A stretch of DNA of 64,000 nucleotides from Peromyscus leucopus. Its lineage: Eukaryota > Chordata > Mammalia > Rodentia > Cricetidae. Shown here one piece after another: positions 1-41,200 of this stretch. Each line of letters opens with the position of its first letter. Within the stretch, counting starts at the first letter, position 1. The stretch covers positions 100,593,661-100,657,660 of the forward strand of contig NC_051083.1 in NCBI RefSeq assembly GCF_004664715.2. The letters are read 5' to 3'. Both the position numbers and the translations under genes were made by a program. A model generated the notes under the pieces. The model was not told the DNA's origin, made no database searches, and saw only the letters and a list, made by a program, of their open reading frames with translations.

Positions 1-28717
<28,717 letters not shown>

Positions 28718-29217
28718 NNNNNNNNNNNNNNNNNNNNNNNNNNNNNNNNNNNNNNNNNNNNNNNNNNNNNNNNNNNNNNNNNNNNNNNNNNNNNNNNNNN
28801 NNNNNNNNNNNNNNNNNNNNNNNNNNNNNNNNNNNNNNNNNNNNNNNNNNNNNNNNNNNNNNNNNNNNNNNNNNNNNNNNNNNNNNNNNNNNNNNNNNNN
28901 NNNNNNNNNNNNNNNNNNNNNNNNNNNNNNNNNNNNNNNNNNNNNNNNNNNNNNNNNNNNNNNNNNNNNNNNNNNNNNNNNNNNNNNNNNNNNNNNNNNN
29001 NNNNNNNNNNNNNNNNNNNNNNNNNNNNNNNNNNNNNNNNNNNNNNNNNNNNNNNNNNNNNNNNNNNNNNNNNNNNNNNNNNNNNNNNNNNNNNNNNNNN
29101 NNNNNNNNNNNNNNNNNNNNNNNNNNNNNNNNNNNNNNNNNNNNNNNNNNNNNNNNNNNNNNNNNNNNNNNNNNNNNNNNNNNNNNNNNNNNNNNNNNNN
29201 NNNNNNNNNNNNNNNNN
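28718..29217. other. Assembly gap of exactly 500 N
   Basis: An unbroken run of 500 N, which looks like a placeholder size. Its left edge is a B2 SINE in the PLS3 intron and its right edge is already inside unit A1. The missing sequence must contain the PLS3 terminal exon and 3' UTR and the left border of array A, so the real gap is probably larger than 500 bp. Confidence 0.95.
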
Positions 29218-30328
29218 CTAGATCTGGTGTTAAGTACAAATATACATTCCATCTGTCTTCAGGGGCAGGAAAATCTAGATTTTCAGGATAACCAGGGCCT
29301 CACTGTGACCATGTATCCAAGAAAGGTCTTAGTCTGTATCAACTATACCCCAGGACAGGCACCTTGCTCAGGAATTCTGCTCCAACACAAAAGGGATTGA
29401 ATTTTTTTTTTTTTCCGGTACTGGAGGTAAAGAATATACAGTTGGCTGAGTAGTCGAGGAAGGTTTGGGAGGACTTGGAGAAAGGGAAAATATGAATGAA
29501 ACACTTTAAAAGGCAAACTTAAGACACATAGAATTTTTCCCGTAAAAGGCTGGATTCTACCACCTGTAGCAGGTGCCTTGGGATCCTGATGTCCCCACCT
29601 CACAAGGGCTGGGACTGCATTTGTGCACAAACATCAATAGCAACAATAATGGTTTTGGGATCCATTGTTGAATGACCATATAGTGGAGAGTTTCCAGGGC
29701 AATGGGGCCAGACATTTGAAATATGTTTGTTTCTAGCTAGCTTCCTCCTTCCACGAGGTCTAAAGAGGAAGGTCTTGGGGGTCTGTAGGAGTAGAACTTT
29801 GCAGTCCTGCAAGGGGTGAGCCAGGGTTTAGTTCCCTGTTCTTGTATAAGGTGTATGTAACCCTGTTCACCGGTTCATTGATTACATTGCTTGAGGAGAT
29901 GGACAGTGTTCCAAGAGAAGGGAGGGTAGTATAAGATGGGGGTGCATGGGAAACATCAGTGTTTGCTACTCTCTGGATACTCTTTCATCCTAGAGTCACC
30001 AATGGACTGAGGATATCCAGAGTAGGCTCACTAATCACCAAGAGCATGGAGTCTCAACTTGTGGGTCACAACCAATTTACGGATTGCATATCAGATATTT
30101 ACATTATGATTGATAACGGTACCAACCCAGCAGCTATGAAGTAGTAACAAAGTAATTGTCGGTGTGTAGGGAGTGGGGATAGGGAAACACCACAACATGA
30201 GGCACTGTAGAACAGGTCACAGCATTAGGAACATGTAGGACTGAGCAAGGAGTTGCAGGGTAAAGAGCAGGAGTGGCTGATCCTGGGTACCTGCTTTTCC
30301 CCTGGTCAGGAAGCAATCAAGGCCTGCC

Positions 30329-30705
30329 TTAGTTAGGGCTTCTATTGCTGCAAAGAAACATCCACACCAAAGAGCAAATTGGGGAGAAAAGTGTTTAGTG
30401 GGTGTATGCTTCCAGATCATCTTTAGCTGAAGTCAGTGTAGGAACTCCGACAGGGCAGGATTTGACTCATAGGCAATGCAGGGGTGCTGTTTACTGGCTT
30501 GTATCCCCTGGCATGCTCAGCCAGCTTTCTAATAGAACTCAGGACTTCCATCCCAGGAATAGCACCACCACCATGGGATGGACCTCCCCCATTGACCACT
30601 AATTGAGAAGATGCTTTACATCTGGGTCTCATGGAGGCGTTTCCTCCACTGAGGCACCATCTTCTCTGATGACTCTTGTCCAGTTGACACAAAATCAGTT
30701 AGTGC
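30329..30705 (+). repeat. Old rodent interspersed repeat kept in each A unit
   Basis: The segment begins TTAGTTAGGGCTTCTATTGC and ends near CCAGTTGACACAAAATCAGT, a pattern common in rodent genomes; I do not assign a family name. Equivalent copies lie at about 34831-35210, 39209-39580 and 44830-45210. Being at the same place in all four units, it was present before the array was amplified. Confidence 0.7.
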
Positions 30706-31265
30706 AAGCCCTTAGTTAATAACTCCAGACATAGGAATCATAGACCTCTGGGATACTATTTGATAAAGGTGGGTAAGGGCTGCCTTTTGTTCCCACCCTT
30801 TCTGCTGTATTGACAGTTTCCCCTTGTCGCTTTTGATTTGGTCAACCCTTGCTGTTCTTAATAGCAGGGAACTTGTCTGTATGAAAGCCAAGAAGGTCCT
30901 CTTGTACAGTTGCAGGGCTGAGCCTTTATGCACCTGGCTATCCCAAGCTTATCTCAGAGCCTTTTCAAACAGACAGAAGGAGCTGGTGCTCTTCAAACTC
31001 CCTCTTGGTCCGACATGATACCACTGCAGATGGATTTTCATCACCTCCCATTGCCAATGTACATTCAGCATGTAATGCGTCCCCAATGCACCCCCCAAAA
31101 TGGAGACCTGTCATTGAGGCAGAGAGAAACAACTACAATTTAACCTGGGATCCTGCAGGCTCACCACTGGGGCAGAGTGGGTTACAGCACTGTTAAGTTA
31201 CTCCCAGAAATCCATTTCTCTAAGAACACAAAGAATCCATTACTGTAAGACCTCAAAATCTGCCA

Positions 31266-31272
31266 GGTAAGT
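31266..31272 (+). other. Consensus 5' splice-site motif in A1 (conserved in A2-A4)
   Basis: CCAG|GTAAGTAA matches the 5' splice-site consensus perfectly. The same motif is at 35769 (A2), 40137 (A3) and 45769 (A4), last exon base given. It is not part of any recognised gene. Confidence 0.4.
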
Positions 31273-32100
31273 AATATAAAGCCATTTTTCTCCTCACATT
31301 TTTGGCAAACATGGGACAATGTTTTCAGTCCCAGGCATCTCTATGATTCTAGTTAAGTTCCTTCCTGCAGCAGGTTTTTCCCAGAAGGCAGCTGTTTGCC
31401 TCAAACTGAATAGATCCCACAGAATGGCTGCCCAAGCAAGGGGGATCTCAGTTCCTCCGGGTTCCTCCTCCTAATAGTGAGCTCCTGGGTCAGCCAGCAT
31501 CATGAGTTTACCGGTGTTCATTGAGGTTTTGGAAAGCATGGACATTTTTCCTAGGCAGTAGCTTTTCATGAGGGACAACTGCAAGTGTATACCATTCTCC
31601 AGAGAAAGCGAGGTATGGCGACTCTCTTCTTGGATTCTGGCAGGGAGGGTCCCACACTGTCTGTGGCCAGAGACTGAGCCCACGAGGTTGTTTTTGCACA
31701 GAGCACGCTGAATGAATATGTTGAGCAGCGAATCTGTGCATTGCCCTGACTCGTGGAAAGTTTATTCAAAATTAGGATTTAAAACGAAATATTTCTAAGT
31801 CGATTTGATGTGTGCCTACTGAAGAAAAATTGTTTGCAAGAGCTAGCCTGGCCTCTTTGCATTTTGTTTCTCTCGTGCTTTAATCAGGAATTAGCCCCAG
31901 AGATAGAGGCTCAGAGACCAAGGGAGACACATGTCCAAGCACTTTGCAATAGTTTCACCAGAAAAACCTGCTTACTGCCCAAGCTCATCTGAAAACCAAA
32001 AGGGTTTGCTTGTGGAGCCTGCACCGACCAGCTCTTGGTGCCTGAATATCCCAATCTTAAATCCAGTGCCCTGGAAAGCAGGCAGATCAACTAACATCTT

Positions 32101-32520
32101 CCGTTCCCTACTCCCTCCCCTCGCGTCCGTCCAGGTGGTTTAATACAGGAAATGATTTAAAAGGCCCCGTTTTCCCTTCTCTGCGTGGTAAATTTCTCGC
32201 ACTAGTTTTTCCTTACCTTTTATTGGCAGACACGGATCAGTACTTTGGATTCCAGGGCATTTCCATTGCTCCTTGGCTAGCTGTGTTTGCACTTTAGCGG
32301 TGCGGGGTAACTCTTTGCCGCGAACAGGAGCGATCCCTCAATATGTCTGCCTCAGCGGCAAGTTAGCTCAGGTTCAGCTTGGTCTTCCATAAGATCCTGG
32401 CGAACCAGGGTGGTCTGCCTGGGTCAGACAGCGAGCGTCTTGCATTTGGGGCTGTTCGCTGAGCTTTATATGAGAAAGTTATCGGAATTCCTGCACTCTC
32501 CCGCTGTCTCTTCCCAGAGA
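32101..32520. promoter_or_regulatory. CpG-rich core of unit A1
   Basis: I count 20 CpG dinucleotides in these 420 bp, far above the surrounding sequence. It includes CTCGCGTCCGTCC, GCCGCGAAC and CAGCGAGCGTC. Equivalent cores are at about 36600-37020, 40980-41405, 42140-42525 and 46610-47030. It could be a promoter or a methylation-sensitive element; that is inference. Confidence 0.5.
32204..32229 (+). other. 3' splice-site-like tract in A1 (conserved in all cores)
   Basis: A pyrimidine-rich tract TTTTTCCTTACCTTTT, then ATTGGCAG. The AG is at 32228-32229, with equivalents at 36731-36732, 41114-41115, 42275-42276 and 46734-46735. A donor-like AAG|GTAAAA follows about 420 bp later (GT at 32653, 37156, 41540, 42651, 47159). 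Confidence 0.4.
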
Positions 32521-33725
32521 TTCAGCCCATACAGTGCTTGTGCATAGTGCCTGCTAAATATGCTGATAGAATGCCCTGGATCCCGGACCTTTGACGAAGG
32601 ATTAAGACAGAAGATGAAATAATTTTCGGTTGACTGGATACAGCCCGCTAAGGTAAAATCTGCAGTGGTGAAGGCTGCTAGCCTGTGCCTTCTCAGTTCC
32701 CCTTCATCTGTGTATCCTACTCGGAATTTGCCCCACAGAGGCAGTGTCCAAGGGAGACACATCTCCAAGGACTTGGTAGACCCCCTAGTAAACCTGCTTA
32801 CTGTCCAGAAACTTGTGCTTCTGTGGGCAGTAGCTTATTCTCAAATTATTAATTCTCTTACTGGTTTTTCACCAAGGGGTGGGGGGAACAGCAAAGAAAA
32901 ACCCTAAATGATTTTGTCTCTCAAAAATATGATTTGTAATTTAAAAGGCAATGGATGAAAATTGTCTTCCACACAAAATTATTTCTAAAGTGAGGAACAA
33001 AATTCATTTACAAAAATATTTTATAAAAAAATGCTGTTGGATTTCTCCTGTGCTGTTTCTTCTTAATGTGTCCACATGTCCAAGTCGAATGAATGATATT
33101 GAAAAAATTCTATTTGGAAATGTTGTTATTTAAGATTGTGAAAGAACATCCATTTTTCTGCTATTTACCTTTTTTTAATTTCTAACATCTGAAAATTATG
33201 AAATTGGCAGCCAGAAGGTAAAGTGTGAGGTTAAGCAAGGTGGAATAATCTCAGAAAGAGAATAATGGATGTTATCCCGTAAATAGGAAATGTAGTCAAT
33301 AAATATACATGGGTAATGAATCCAATGTACGTGTGTATAGGGAAAAAATAATTTAGTAGAGAACAGATGAGACTGATATAACGGAGTGAGCCAAGACTGA
33401 CTGCAAGTGATCTGTATGAGTTCTGAAAGGGCCCATGGAGTGGACTGCTTTTCTAGTTCTGAGTCTGTCGGGGTGGGGTTGGAATTCTTCATGTTTGCAT
33501 GCTAAGTGTATGAAGAGTATCAATGTGAATGTGTAAAATTCAGTGTGAAATTCCATAGCTTTAGTGTGGCTACTCCAAGTGAGCTGTCTATATGTCAGGT
33601 CTGGTTAAAACTGGGGAAGTGTCATTTCACTTACTTGCAATGTTTTATTCATAAACATTATAAAATAAAACAATGAATACCAAAGCATATGACAATAGTA
33701 AAAAGAATAGAGCCAAGAGGTCAAA

Positions 33726-36700
33726 CTACAGCGGGTGTTAAGTACAAATATACATTCCACCTGGCTTGAGGGGCAGGAAAATATAGATTTTCAGGATAAC
33801 CAGGGCCTCACTGTGACCATGTATGCAAGAAAGGTCTTAGTCTATATCAACTATACCCAGGACAGGCACCATGTTCAGGAATTCTGCTCCAACACAAAAG
33901 GGATTGAATTTTTTTTTTTTTTTTCCGGTACTGGAGGTAAAGAATATACAGTTGGCTGAGTAGTCGAGGAAGGTTTGGGAGGACTTGGAGAAAGGGAAAA
34001 TATGAATGAAACATTTTAAAAGGCAAACTTAAGACACATAGAATTTTTCCCGTAAAAGGCTGGATTCTACCACCTGTAGCAGGTGCCTTGGGATCCTGAT
34101 GTCCCCACCTCACAAGGGCTGGGACTGCATTTGTGCACAAACATCAATAGCAACAATAATGGTTTTGGGATCCATTGTTGAATGACCATATAGTGGAGAG
34201 TTTCCAGGGTAATGGGGCCAGACATTTGAAATATGTTTGTTTCTAGCTAGCTTCCTCCTTCCACGAGGTCTAAAGAGGAAGGTCTTGGGGGTCTGTAGGA
34301 GTAGAACTTTGCAGTCCTGCAAGGGGTGAGCCAGGGTTAGTTCCCTGTTCTTGTATAAGGTGTATGTAACCCTGTTCACCGGTTCATTGATTACATTGCT
34401 TGAGGATATGGACAGTGTTCCAAGAGAAGGGAGGGTATTATAAGATGGGGGTGCATGGGAAACATCAGTGTTTGCTACTCTCTGGATACTCTTTCATCCT
34501 AGAGTCACCAATGGACTGAGGATATCCAGAGTAGGCTCACTAAACACCAAGGGAGTCTCAACGTTTGGGTCACAACAATTTAAGGGTTGCATATCAGATA
34601 TTTACATTATGATTGATAACGGTACCAACCCAGCAGCTATGAAGTAGTAACAAAGTAATTGTCGGTGTGTAGGGAGTGGGGATAGGGAAACACCACAACA
34701 TGAGGCACTGTAGAACAGGTCACAGCATTAGGAACATGTAGGACTGAGCAAGGAGTTGCAGGGTAAAGAGCAGGAGTGGCTGATCCTGGGTACCTGCTTT
34801 TCACCTGGTCAGGAAGCAATCAAGGCCTGCCTTAGTTAGGGCTTCTATTGCTGCAAAGAAATATCCACACCAAAGAGCAAATTGGGGAGAAAGTGTTTAG
34901 TGGGTGTATGCTTCCAGATCATCTTTAGCTGAAGTCAGTGTAGGAACTCCAACAGGGCAGGATTTGACTCATAGGCAATGCAGGGGTGCTGTTTACTGGC
35001 TTGTATCCCCTGACATGCTCAGCCAGCTTTCTAATAGAACTCAGGACTTCCATCCCAGGAATAGCACCACCACCATGGGATGGACCCTCCCCCATTGACC
35101 ACTAATTGAGAAGATGCTTTACATCTGGGTCTCATGGAGGCGTTTCCTCCACTGAGGCACCATCTTCTCTGATGACTCTTGTCCAGTTGACACAAAATCA
35201 GTTAGTGCAAGCCCTTAGTTAATAACTCCAGACATAGGAATCATAGACCTCTGGGGATACTATTTGATAAAGGTGGGTAAGGGCTGCCTTTTGTTCCCAC
35301 CCTTTCTGCTGTATTGACAGTTTCCCCTTGTCACTTTTGATTTGGTCAACCCTTGCTGTTCTTAATAGCAGGGAACTTGTCTGTATGAAAGCCAAGAAGG
35401 TCCTCTTGTACAGTTGCAGGGCTGAGCCTTTATGCACCTGGCTATCCCAAGCTTATCTCAGAGCCTTTTCAAACAGACAGAAGGAGCTGGTGCTCTTCAA
35501 ACTCCCTCTTGGTCCGACATGATACCACTGCAGATGGATTTTCATCACCTCCCATTGCCAATGTACATTCAGCATGTAATGCGTCCCCAATGCACACCCC
35601 AAAATGGAGACCTGTCATTGAGGCAGAGAGAAACCTGACAATTTAACCTGGGATCCTGCAGGCTCACCACTGGGGCAGAGTGGGTTACAGCACTGTTAAG
35701 CTACTCCCAGAAATCCATTTCTCTAAGAACACAAAGAATCCATTACTGTAAGACCTCAAAAGCTGCCAGGTAAGTAATATAAAGCCATTTTTGTCCTCAC
35801 CTTTTTGGCAAATATGCGACAATGTTTTCAGTCCCAGGGCATCTGTATGCTTCTAGTTAAGCTCGTCGCTGCAGCAGCTTTTTCCCAGAAGGCAGCTGTT
35901 TGCCTCAAACTGAATAGATCCCACAGAATGGCTGCCCGAGCAAGGGGATCTCAGTTCCTCCGGGTTCCTCCTCCTAATAGTGAGCTCCTGGGTCAGCCAG
36001 CATCATGAGTTTACCGGTGTTCATTGAGGTTTTGGAAAGCATGGACAGTTTCCTAGGCAGTAGCTTTTCATGCGGGACAACTGCAAGTGTGTATACCATT
36101 CGCCAGAGAAAGCGAGGTATGGCGACTCTCTTCTTGGATTCTGGCAGGGAGGGTCCCACACTGTCTGTGGCCAGAGACTGAGCCCACGAGGTTGTTTTTG
36201 CACAGAGCACGCTGAATGAATATGTTGAGCAGCGAATCTGTGCATTGCCCTGACTCGTGGAAAGTTTATTCAAAATTAGGATTTAAAACGAAATATTTCT
36301 AAGTCGATTTGATGTGTGCCTACTGAAGAAAAATTGTTTGCAAGAGCTAGCCTGGCCTCTTTGCATTTTGTTTCTCTCGTGCTTTAATCAGGAATTAGCC
36401 CCAGAGATAGAGGCTCAGAGACCAAGGGAGACACATGTCCAAGCACTTTGCAATAGTTTCACCAGAAAAACCTGCTCACTGCCCAAGCTCATCTGAAAAC
36501 CAAAAGGGTTTGCTTGTGGAGCCTGCACGGACCAGCTCTTGGGTGCCTGAATATCCAATCTTAAATCCAGTGCCCTGGAAAGCAGGCAGATCAACTAACA
36601 TCTTCCATGTCCCTACTCCTCCCTCGCGTCCGTCCAGGTGGTTTAATACAGGAAATCATTTAAAAGGCCCTGTTTTCCCTTCAATGCGTGGTAAATTTCT

Positions 36701-38220
36701 CGCACTAGTTTTTCCTTACCTTTTATTGGCAGACACGGATCAGTACTTTGGATTCCAGGGCATTTCCATTGCTCCTTGGCTAGCTGTGTTTGCACTATAG
36801 CGGTGTGGGGTAACTCTTTGCCGCGAACGGGAGCGATCCTCAATATGTCTGCCTCAGCGGCAAGTTAGCTCAGGTTCAGCTTCGTCTTCCATAAGATCCT
36901 GGCGAACCAGGGTGGTCTGCCTGGGTCAGACAGCGAGCGTCTTGCATTTGGGGCTGTTCGCTGAGCTTTATATGAGAAAGTTATCGGAATTCCTGCACTC
37001 TCCCGCTGTCTCTTCCCAGAGATTCAGCCCATACAGTGCTTGTGCATAGTGCCTGCTAAATATGCTGATAGAATGCCCTGGATCCCGGACCTTTGACGAA
37101 GGATTAAGACACAAGGTGAAATAATTTTCAGTTGACTGGATACAGCCCGCTGAAGGTAAAATCTGCAGTGGTGAAGGCTGCTAGCCTGTGCCTTCTCAGT
37201 TCCCCTTCATCTGTGTATCCTACTCGGAATTTGCCCCACAGAGGCAGTGTCCAAGGAGACACATCTCCAAGGATTTGGTAGACCCCCTAGTAAACCTGCT
37301 TACTGTCCAGAAACTTATGCTTCTGTGGGCAGTAGCTTATTCTCAAATTATTAATTCTCTTACTGGTTTTTCACCAAGGGGGGGGGGAACAGCAAAGAAA
37401 AACCCTAAATGATTTTGTCTCTCAGAAATATGATTTGTAATTTAAAAGGCAATGGATGAAAATTGTCTTCCACACAAAATTATTTCTAAAGTGAGGAACA
37501 AAATTCATTTACAAAATATTTTATAAAAACATGCTGTTGGATTTCTGCTATGCTGTTTCTACTTAATGTGTCCATATGTCCAGGACGGAATGGATGATAC
37601 TGAAATAATTTTCTATTTGGAAAGGTTGTTATTTAAAATTGTGAAAAAACATCCATATTTCTGCTATTTACTTTTTTTAAATTTCTAACAACCAAAAATT
37701 ATGAAATTGGCAGCCACAAGGTGAAGTGTGAAGTTAAGCAAGGTGGAATAATCTCAGAAAGGGAATAATGGACGTTATCCCATAAACATGATATCTAGTC
37801 AATAATATACATAGGTAATGATTCTAATGTACGTGTGTATAGAGAACAAATCAATTAGTAGAGAACAGAAAAGGTTGATATAAGGGGGTGAGCAAAGACT
37901 GACTGCAAGTGATCTGTATCAGTTCTGAAAGGGCCCATGGTGTGGACTGCTTTTCTAGTTCTGAGTCTGTGGGGGTTGGAATTCTTCATGTTTGCATGCT
38001 AAGTGTATGAAGAGTATCAATGTGAATGTGAAAATTCGGTGTGAAATTCCATAGCTTTAGTGTGGCTACTCCAAGTGAGCTGTCTATATGTCAGGTCTGG
38101 TTAAAACTGGGGAAGTGTCATTTCACTTACTTGCAATTTTTATTCATAAACATTATAAAATAAAAACAATGAATACCAAAGCATATGACAATAGTAAAAA
38201 AATAGAGCCAAGAGGTCAAA
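33726..38220 (+). repeat. Macrosatellite array A, unit A2
   Basis: Full-length unit, 4495 bp to the same anchor in A3. It shares subtype variants with A3 (CTACAGCGGG at the start) and has the same internal layout as A1, with only small indels and point differences by eye. Confidence 0.95.
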
Positions 38221-41200
38221 CTACAGCGGGTGTTAAGTACAAATATACATTCCACCTGGCTTGAGGGGCAGGAAAATCTAGATTTTCAGGATAACCAGGG
38301 CCTCACTGTGACCATGTATCCAAGAAAGGTCTTAGTCTATATCAACTATACCCCAGGACAGGCACCATGCTCAAGAATTCTGCTCCAACACAAAAGGGAT
38401 TGAATTTTTTTTTCAGTACTGGAGGTAAAGAATATACAGTTGGCTGAGTAGTCGAGGAAGGTTTGGGGGTAATTGTGGAAAGGGAAAATATGAATGAAAC
38501 ATTTTAAAAGGCAAACTTAAGACAAATAGAATTTTTCCCATAAAAGGCTGGATTCTACCACCTGTAGCAGGTGCCTTGGGATCCTGATGTCCCCACCTCA
38601 CAAGGGCTGGGACTGCATTTGTGCACAAACATCATTAGCAACAATAATGGTTTTGGGATCAATTGTTGAATGACCATATAGTGGAGAGTTTCCAGGGCAA
38701 TAGGGCCAGACATTTGAAATATGTTTGTTTCTAGCTAGCTTCCTCCTTCCACAAGGTCTAAAGAGGAAGGTCTTGGGGGTCTGTAGGAGTAGAACTTTGC
38801 AGTCCTGCAAGGGGTGAGCCAGGGTTTAGTTCCCTGTTCTTGTATAAGATGTATGTAACCCTGTTCACCGGTTCATTGATTACATTGCTTGAGGAGATGG
38901 ACAGTGATCCAAAAGAAGGGAGGGTAGTATAAGATGGGGTGCATGGGAAACATCAGTGTTTGCTACTCTCTGGATACTCTTTCATCCTAGAGTCACCAAT
39001 GGACTGAGGATATCCAGAAAAGGCTCACTAATCACCAAGAGCAGGAAGTCTCAACCTGTGGGTCACAACATGAGGCACTGTAGAACAGGTCACAGCATTA
39101 GGAAGATGGAAAACAACTGAGCAAGGAGTTGCAGGGTAAAGAGTAGGAGTGGCTGATCCAGGGTACCTACTTTTCACCTGGTCAGGAAGCAATCAAGGCC
39201 TGCCTTAGTTAGAGCTTCTATTGCTGCAAAGAAACATCCACACCAAACAGCAAATTTGGGAGAAAAGTGTTTAGTGGTGTATGCTTCCAGATCATCTTTA
39301 GCTGAAGTCAGTGTAGGAACTCCAACAGGGCAGGATTTGACTCATAGGCAATGCAGGGGTGCTGTTTACTGCTTGTATCCCCTGGCATGCTCAGCCAGCT
39401 TTCTAATAGAACTCAGGACTTCCATCCCAGGAATAGCACCACCACCATGGGATGGATCCTCCCCATTGACCACTAATTGAGAAGATGCTTTACATCTGGG
39501 TCTCATGGAGGCGTTTCCTCCACTGAGGCACCATCTTCTCTGATGACTCTTGTCCAGTTGACACAAAATCAGTTAGTGCAAGCCCTTAGTTAATAACTCC
39601 AGACATAGGAATCATAGACCTCTGGGGTTACTATTTGATAAAGGTGGGTAAGGGCTGCCTTTTGTTGCTACTCTTTCTGCTGTATTGACAGTTTCCCCTT
39701 GTCGCTTTTGATTTGGTCAACCCTTGCTGTTCTTAATAGCAGGGAACTTGTCTGTATGAAAGCCAAGAAGGTCCTCTTGTACAGTTGCAGGGCTGAGCCT
39801 TTATGCACCTGGCTATCCCAAGCTTATCTCAGAGCCTTTTCAAACAGACAGAAGGAGCTGGTACTCTTCAAACTCCTCTTGGTCCGACATGATACCACTG
39901 CAGATGGATTTTCATCACCTCCCATTGCCAATGTACATTCAGCATGTAATGCGTCCCCAATGCACCCCCAAAATGGAGACTGTCATTGAGGCAGAGAGAA
40001 ACCCTGACAATTTAACCTGGGATCCTGCAGGCTCACCACTGGGGCAGAGTGGGTTACAGCACTGTTAAGCTACTCCAGAAATCCATTTCTCTAAGAACAC
40101 AAAGAATCCATTACTGTAAGACCTTAAAAGCTGCCAGGTAAGTAATATAAAGCCATTTTTGTCCTCACCTTTTTGGCAAATATGCGACAATGTTTTCAGT
40201 CCCAGGGCATCTGTATGCTTCTAGTTAAGCTCCTCGCTGCAGCAGGTTTTCCCAGAAGGCAGCTGTTTGCCTCAAACTGAATAGATCCCACAGAATGGCT
40301 GCCCTAGCAAGGGGGATCTCGGTTCCTCCAGGTTCCTCCCTCCTAATAGTGAGCTCCTGGGTCAGCCAGCATCGTGAGTTTACCGGTGTTCATTGAGGTT
40401 TTGGAAAGCATGGACAGTTTCCTAGGCAGTAGCTTTTCAAGCGGGACAACTGCAAGTGTGTATACCATTCGCCAGAGGATGGGGTTTAAGAGAAAGGAAG
40501 GTATGGCGACTCTCTTCTTGGATTCTGGCAGGGAGGGTCCCACACTGTCTGTTGCCAGAGACTGAGCCCACGAGGTTGTTTTTGCACAGAGCACGCTGAA
40601 TGAATATGTTGAGCAGCGAATCTGTGCATTGCCCTGACTCGTGGAAAGTTTATTCAAAATTAGGATTTAAAACGAAATATTTCTAAGTCGATTTGATGTG
40701 TGCCTACTGAAGAAAAATTGTTTGCAAGAGCTAGCCTGGCCTCTTTGCATTTTGTTTCTCTCGTGCTTTAATCAGGAATTAGCCCCAGAGATAGAGGCTC
40801 AGAGACCAAGGGAGACACATGTCCAAGCACTTTGCAATAGTTTCACCAGAAAAACCTGCTCACTGCCCAAGCTCATCTGAAAACCAAAAGGGTTTGCTTG
40901 TGGAGCCTGCACGGACCAGCTCTTGGGTGCCTGAATATCCAATCTTAAATCCAGTGCCCTGGAAAGCAGGCAGATCAACTAACATCTTCTTTGTCCCTAC
41001 TCCTCCCTCGCGTCCGTCCGGTGGTTTAATACAGGAAATGATTTAAAAGGCCCTGTTTTCCCTTCAATGCGTGGTAAATTTCTCGCACTAGTTTTTCCTT
41101 ACCTTTTATTGGCAGACACGGATCAGTACTTTGGATTCCAGGGCATTTCCATTGCTCCTTGGCTAGCTGTGTTTGCACTTTAGCGGTGCAGGGTAACTCT

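Larger units (their letters stand above)
29218..33725 (+). repeat. Macrosatellite array A, unit A1
   Basis: First visible unit of a head-to-tail array; its first base aligns with 43720 in unit A4. The distance to the same anchor (GGTGTTAAG) in A2 is 4508 bp. Layout: poly-T stretch (29400), old rodent repeat (30329-30705), consensus donor (31266), CpG-rich core (about 31430-32660), then AT-rich tail. It shares subtype variants with A4, for example CTAGATCTGG at the start. No ORF looks like a real protein. Confidence 0.95.

Noticed and set aside
31566..31769. Recurrent ORFs in array A (also at 35974, 40343, 46070)
   Set aside because: They recur because the DNA is duplicated. Their lengths and ends change with small indels between units, so there is no sign of coding constraint.
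32398..32420. CTCF-like GAACCAGGGTGGTCTGCC in array A cores
   Set aside because: It matches only part of the core, has wrong bases at key G positions, and is deleted in the second core of A3. CCGTCCAGGTGG nearby is also weak and changes between units.
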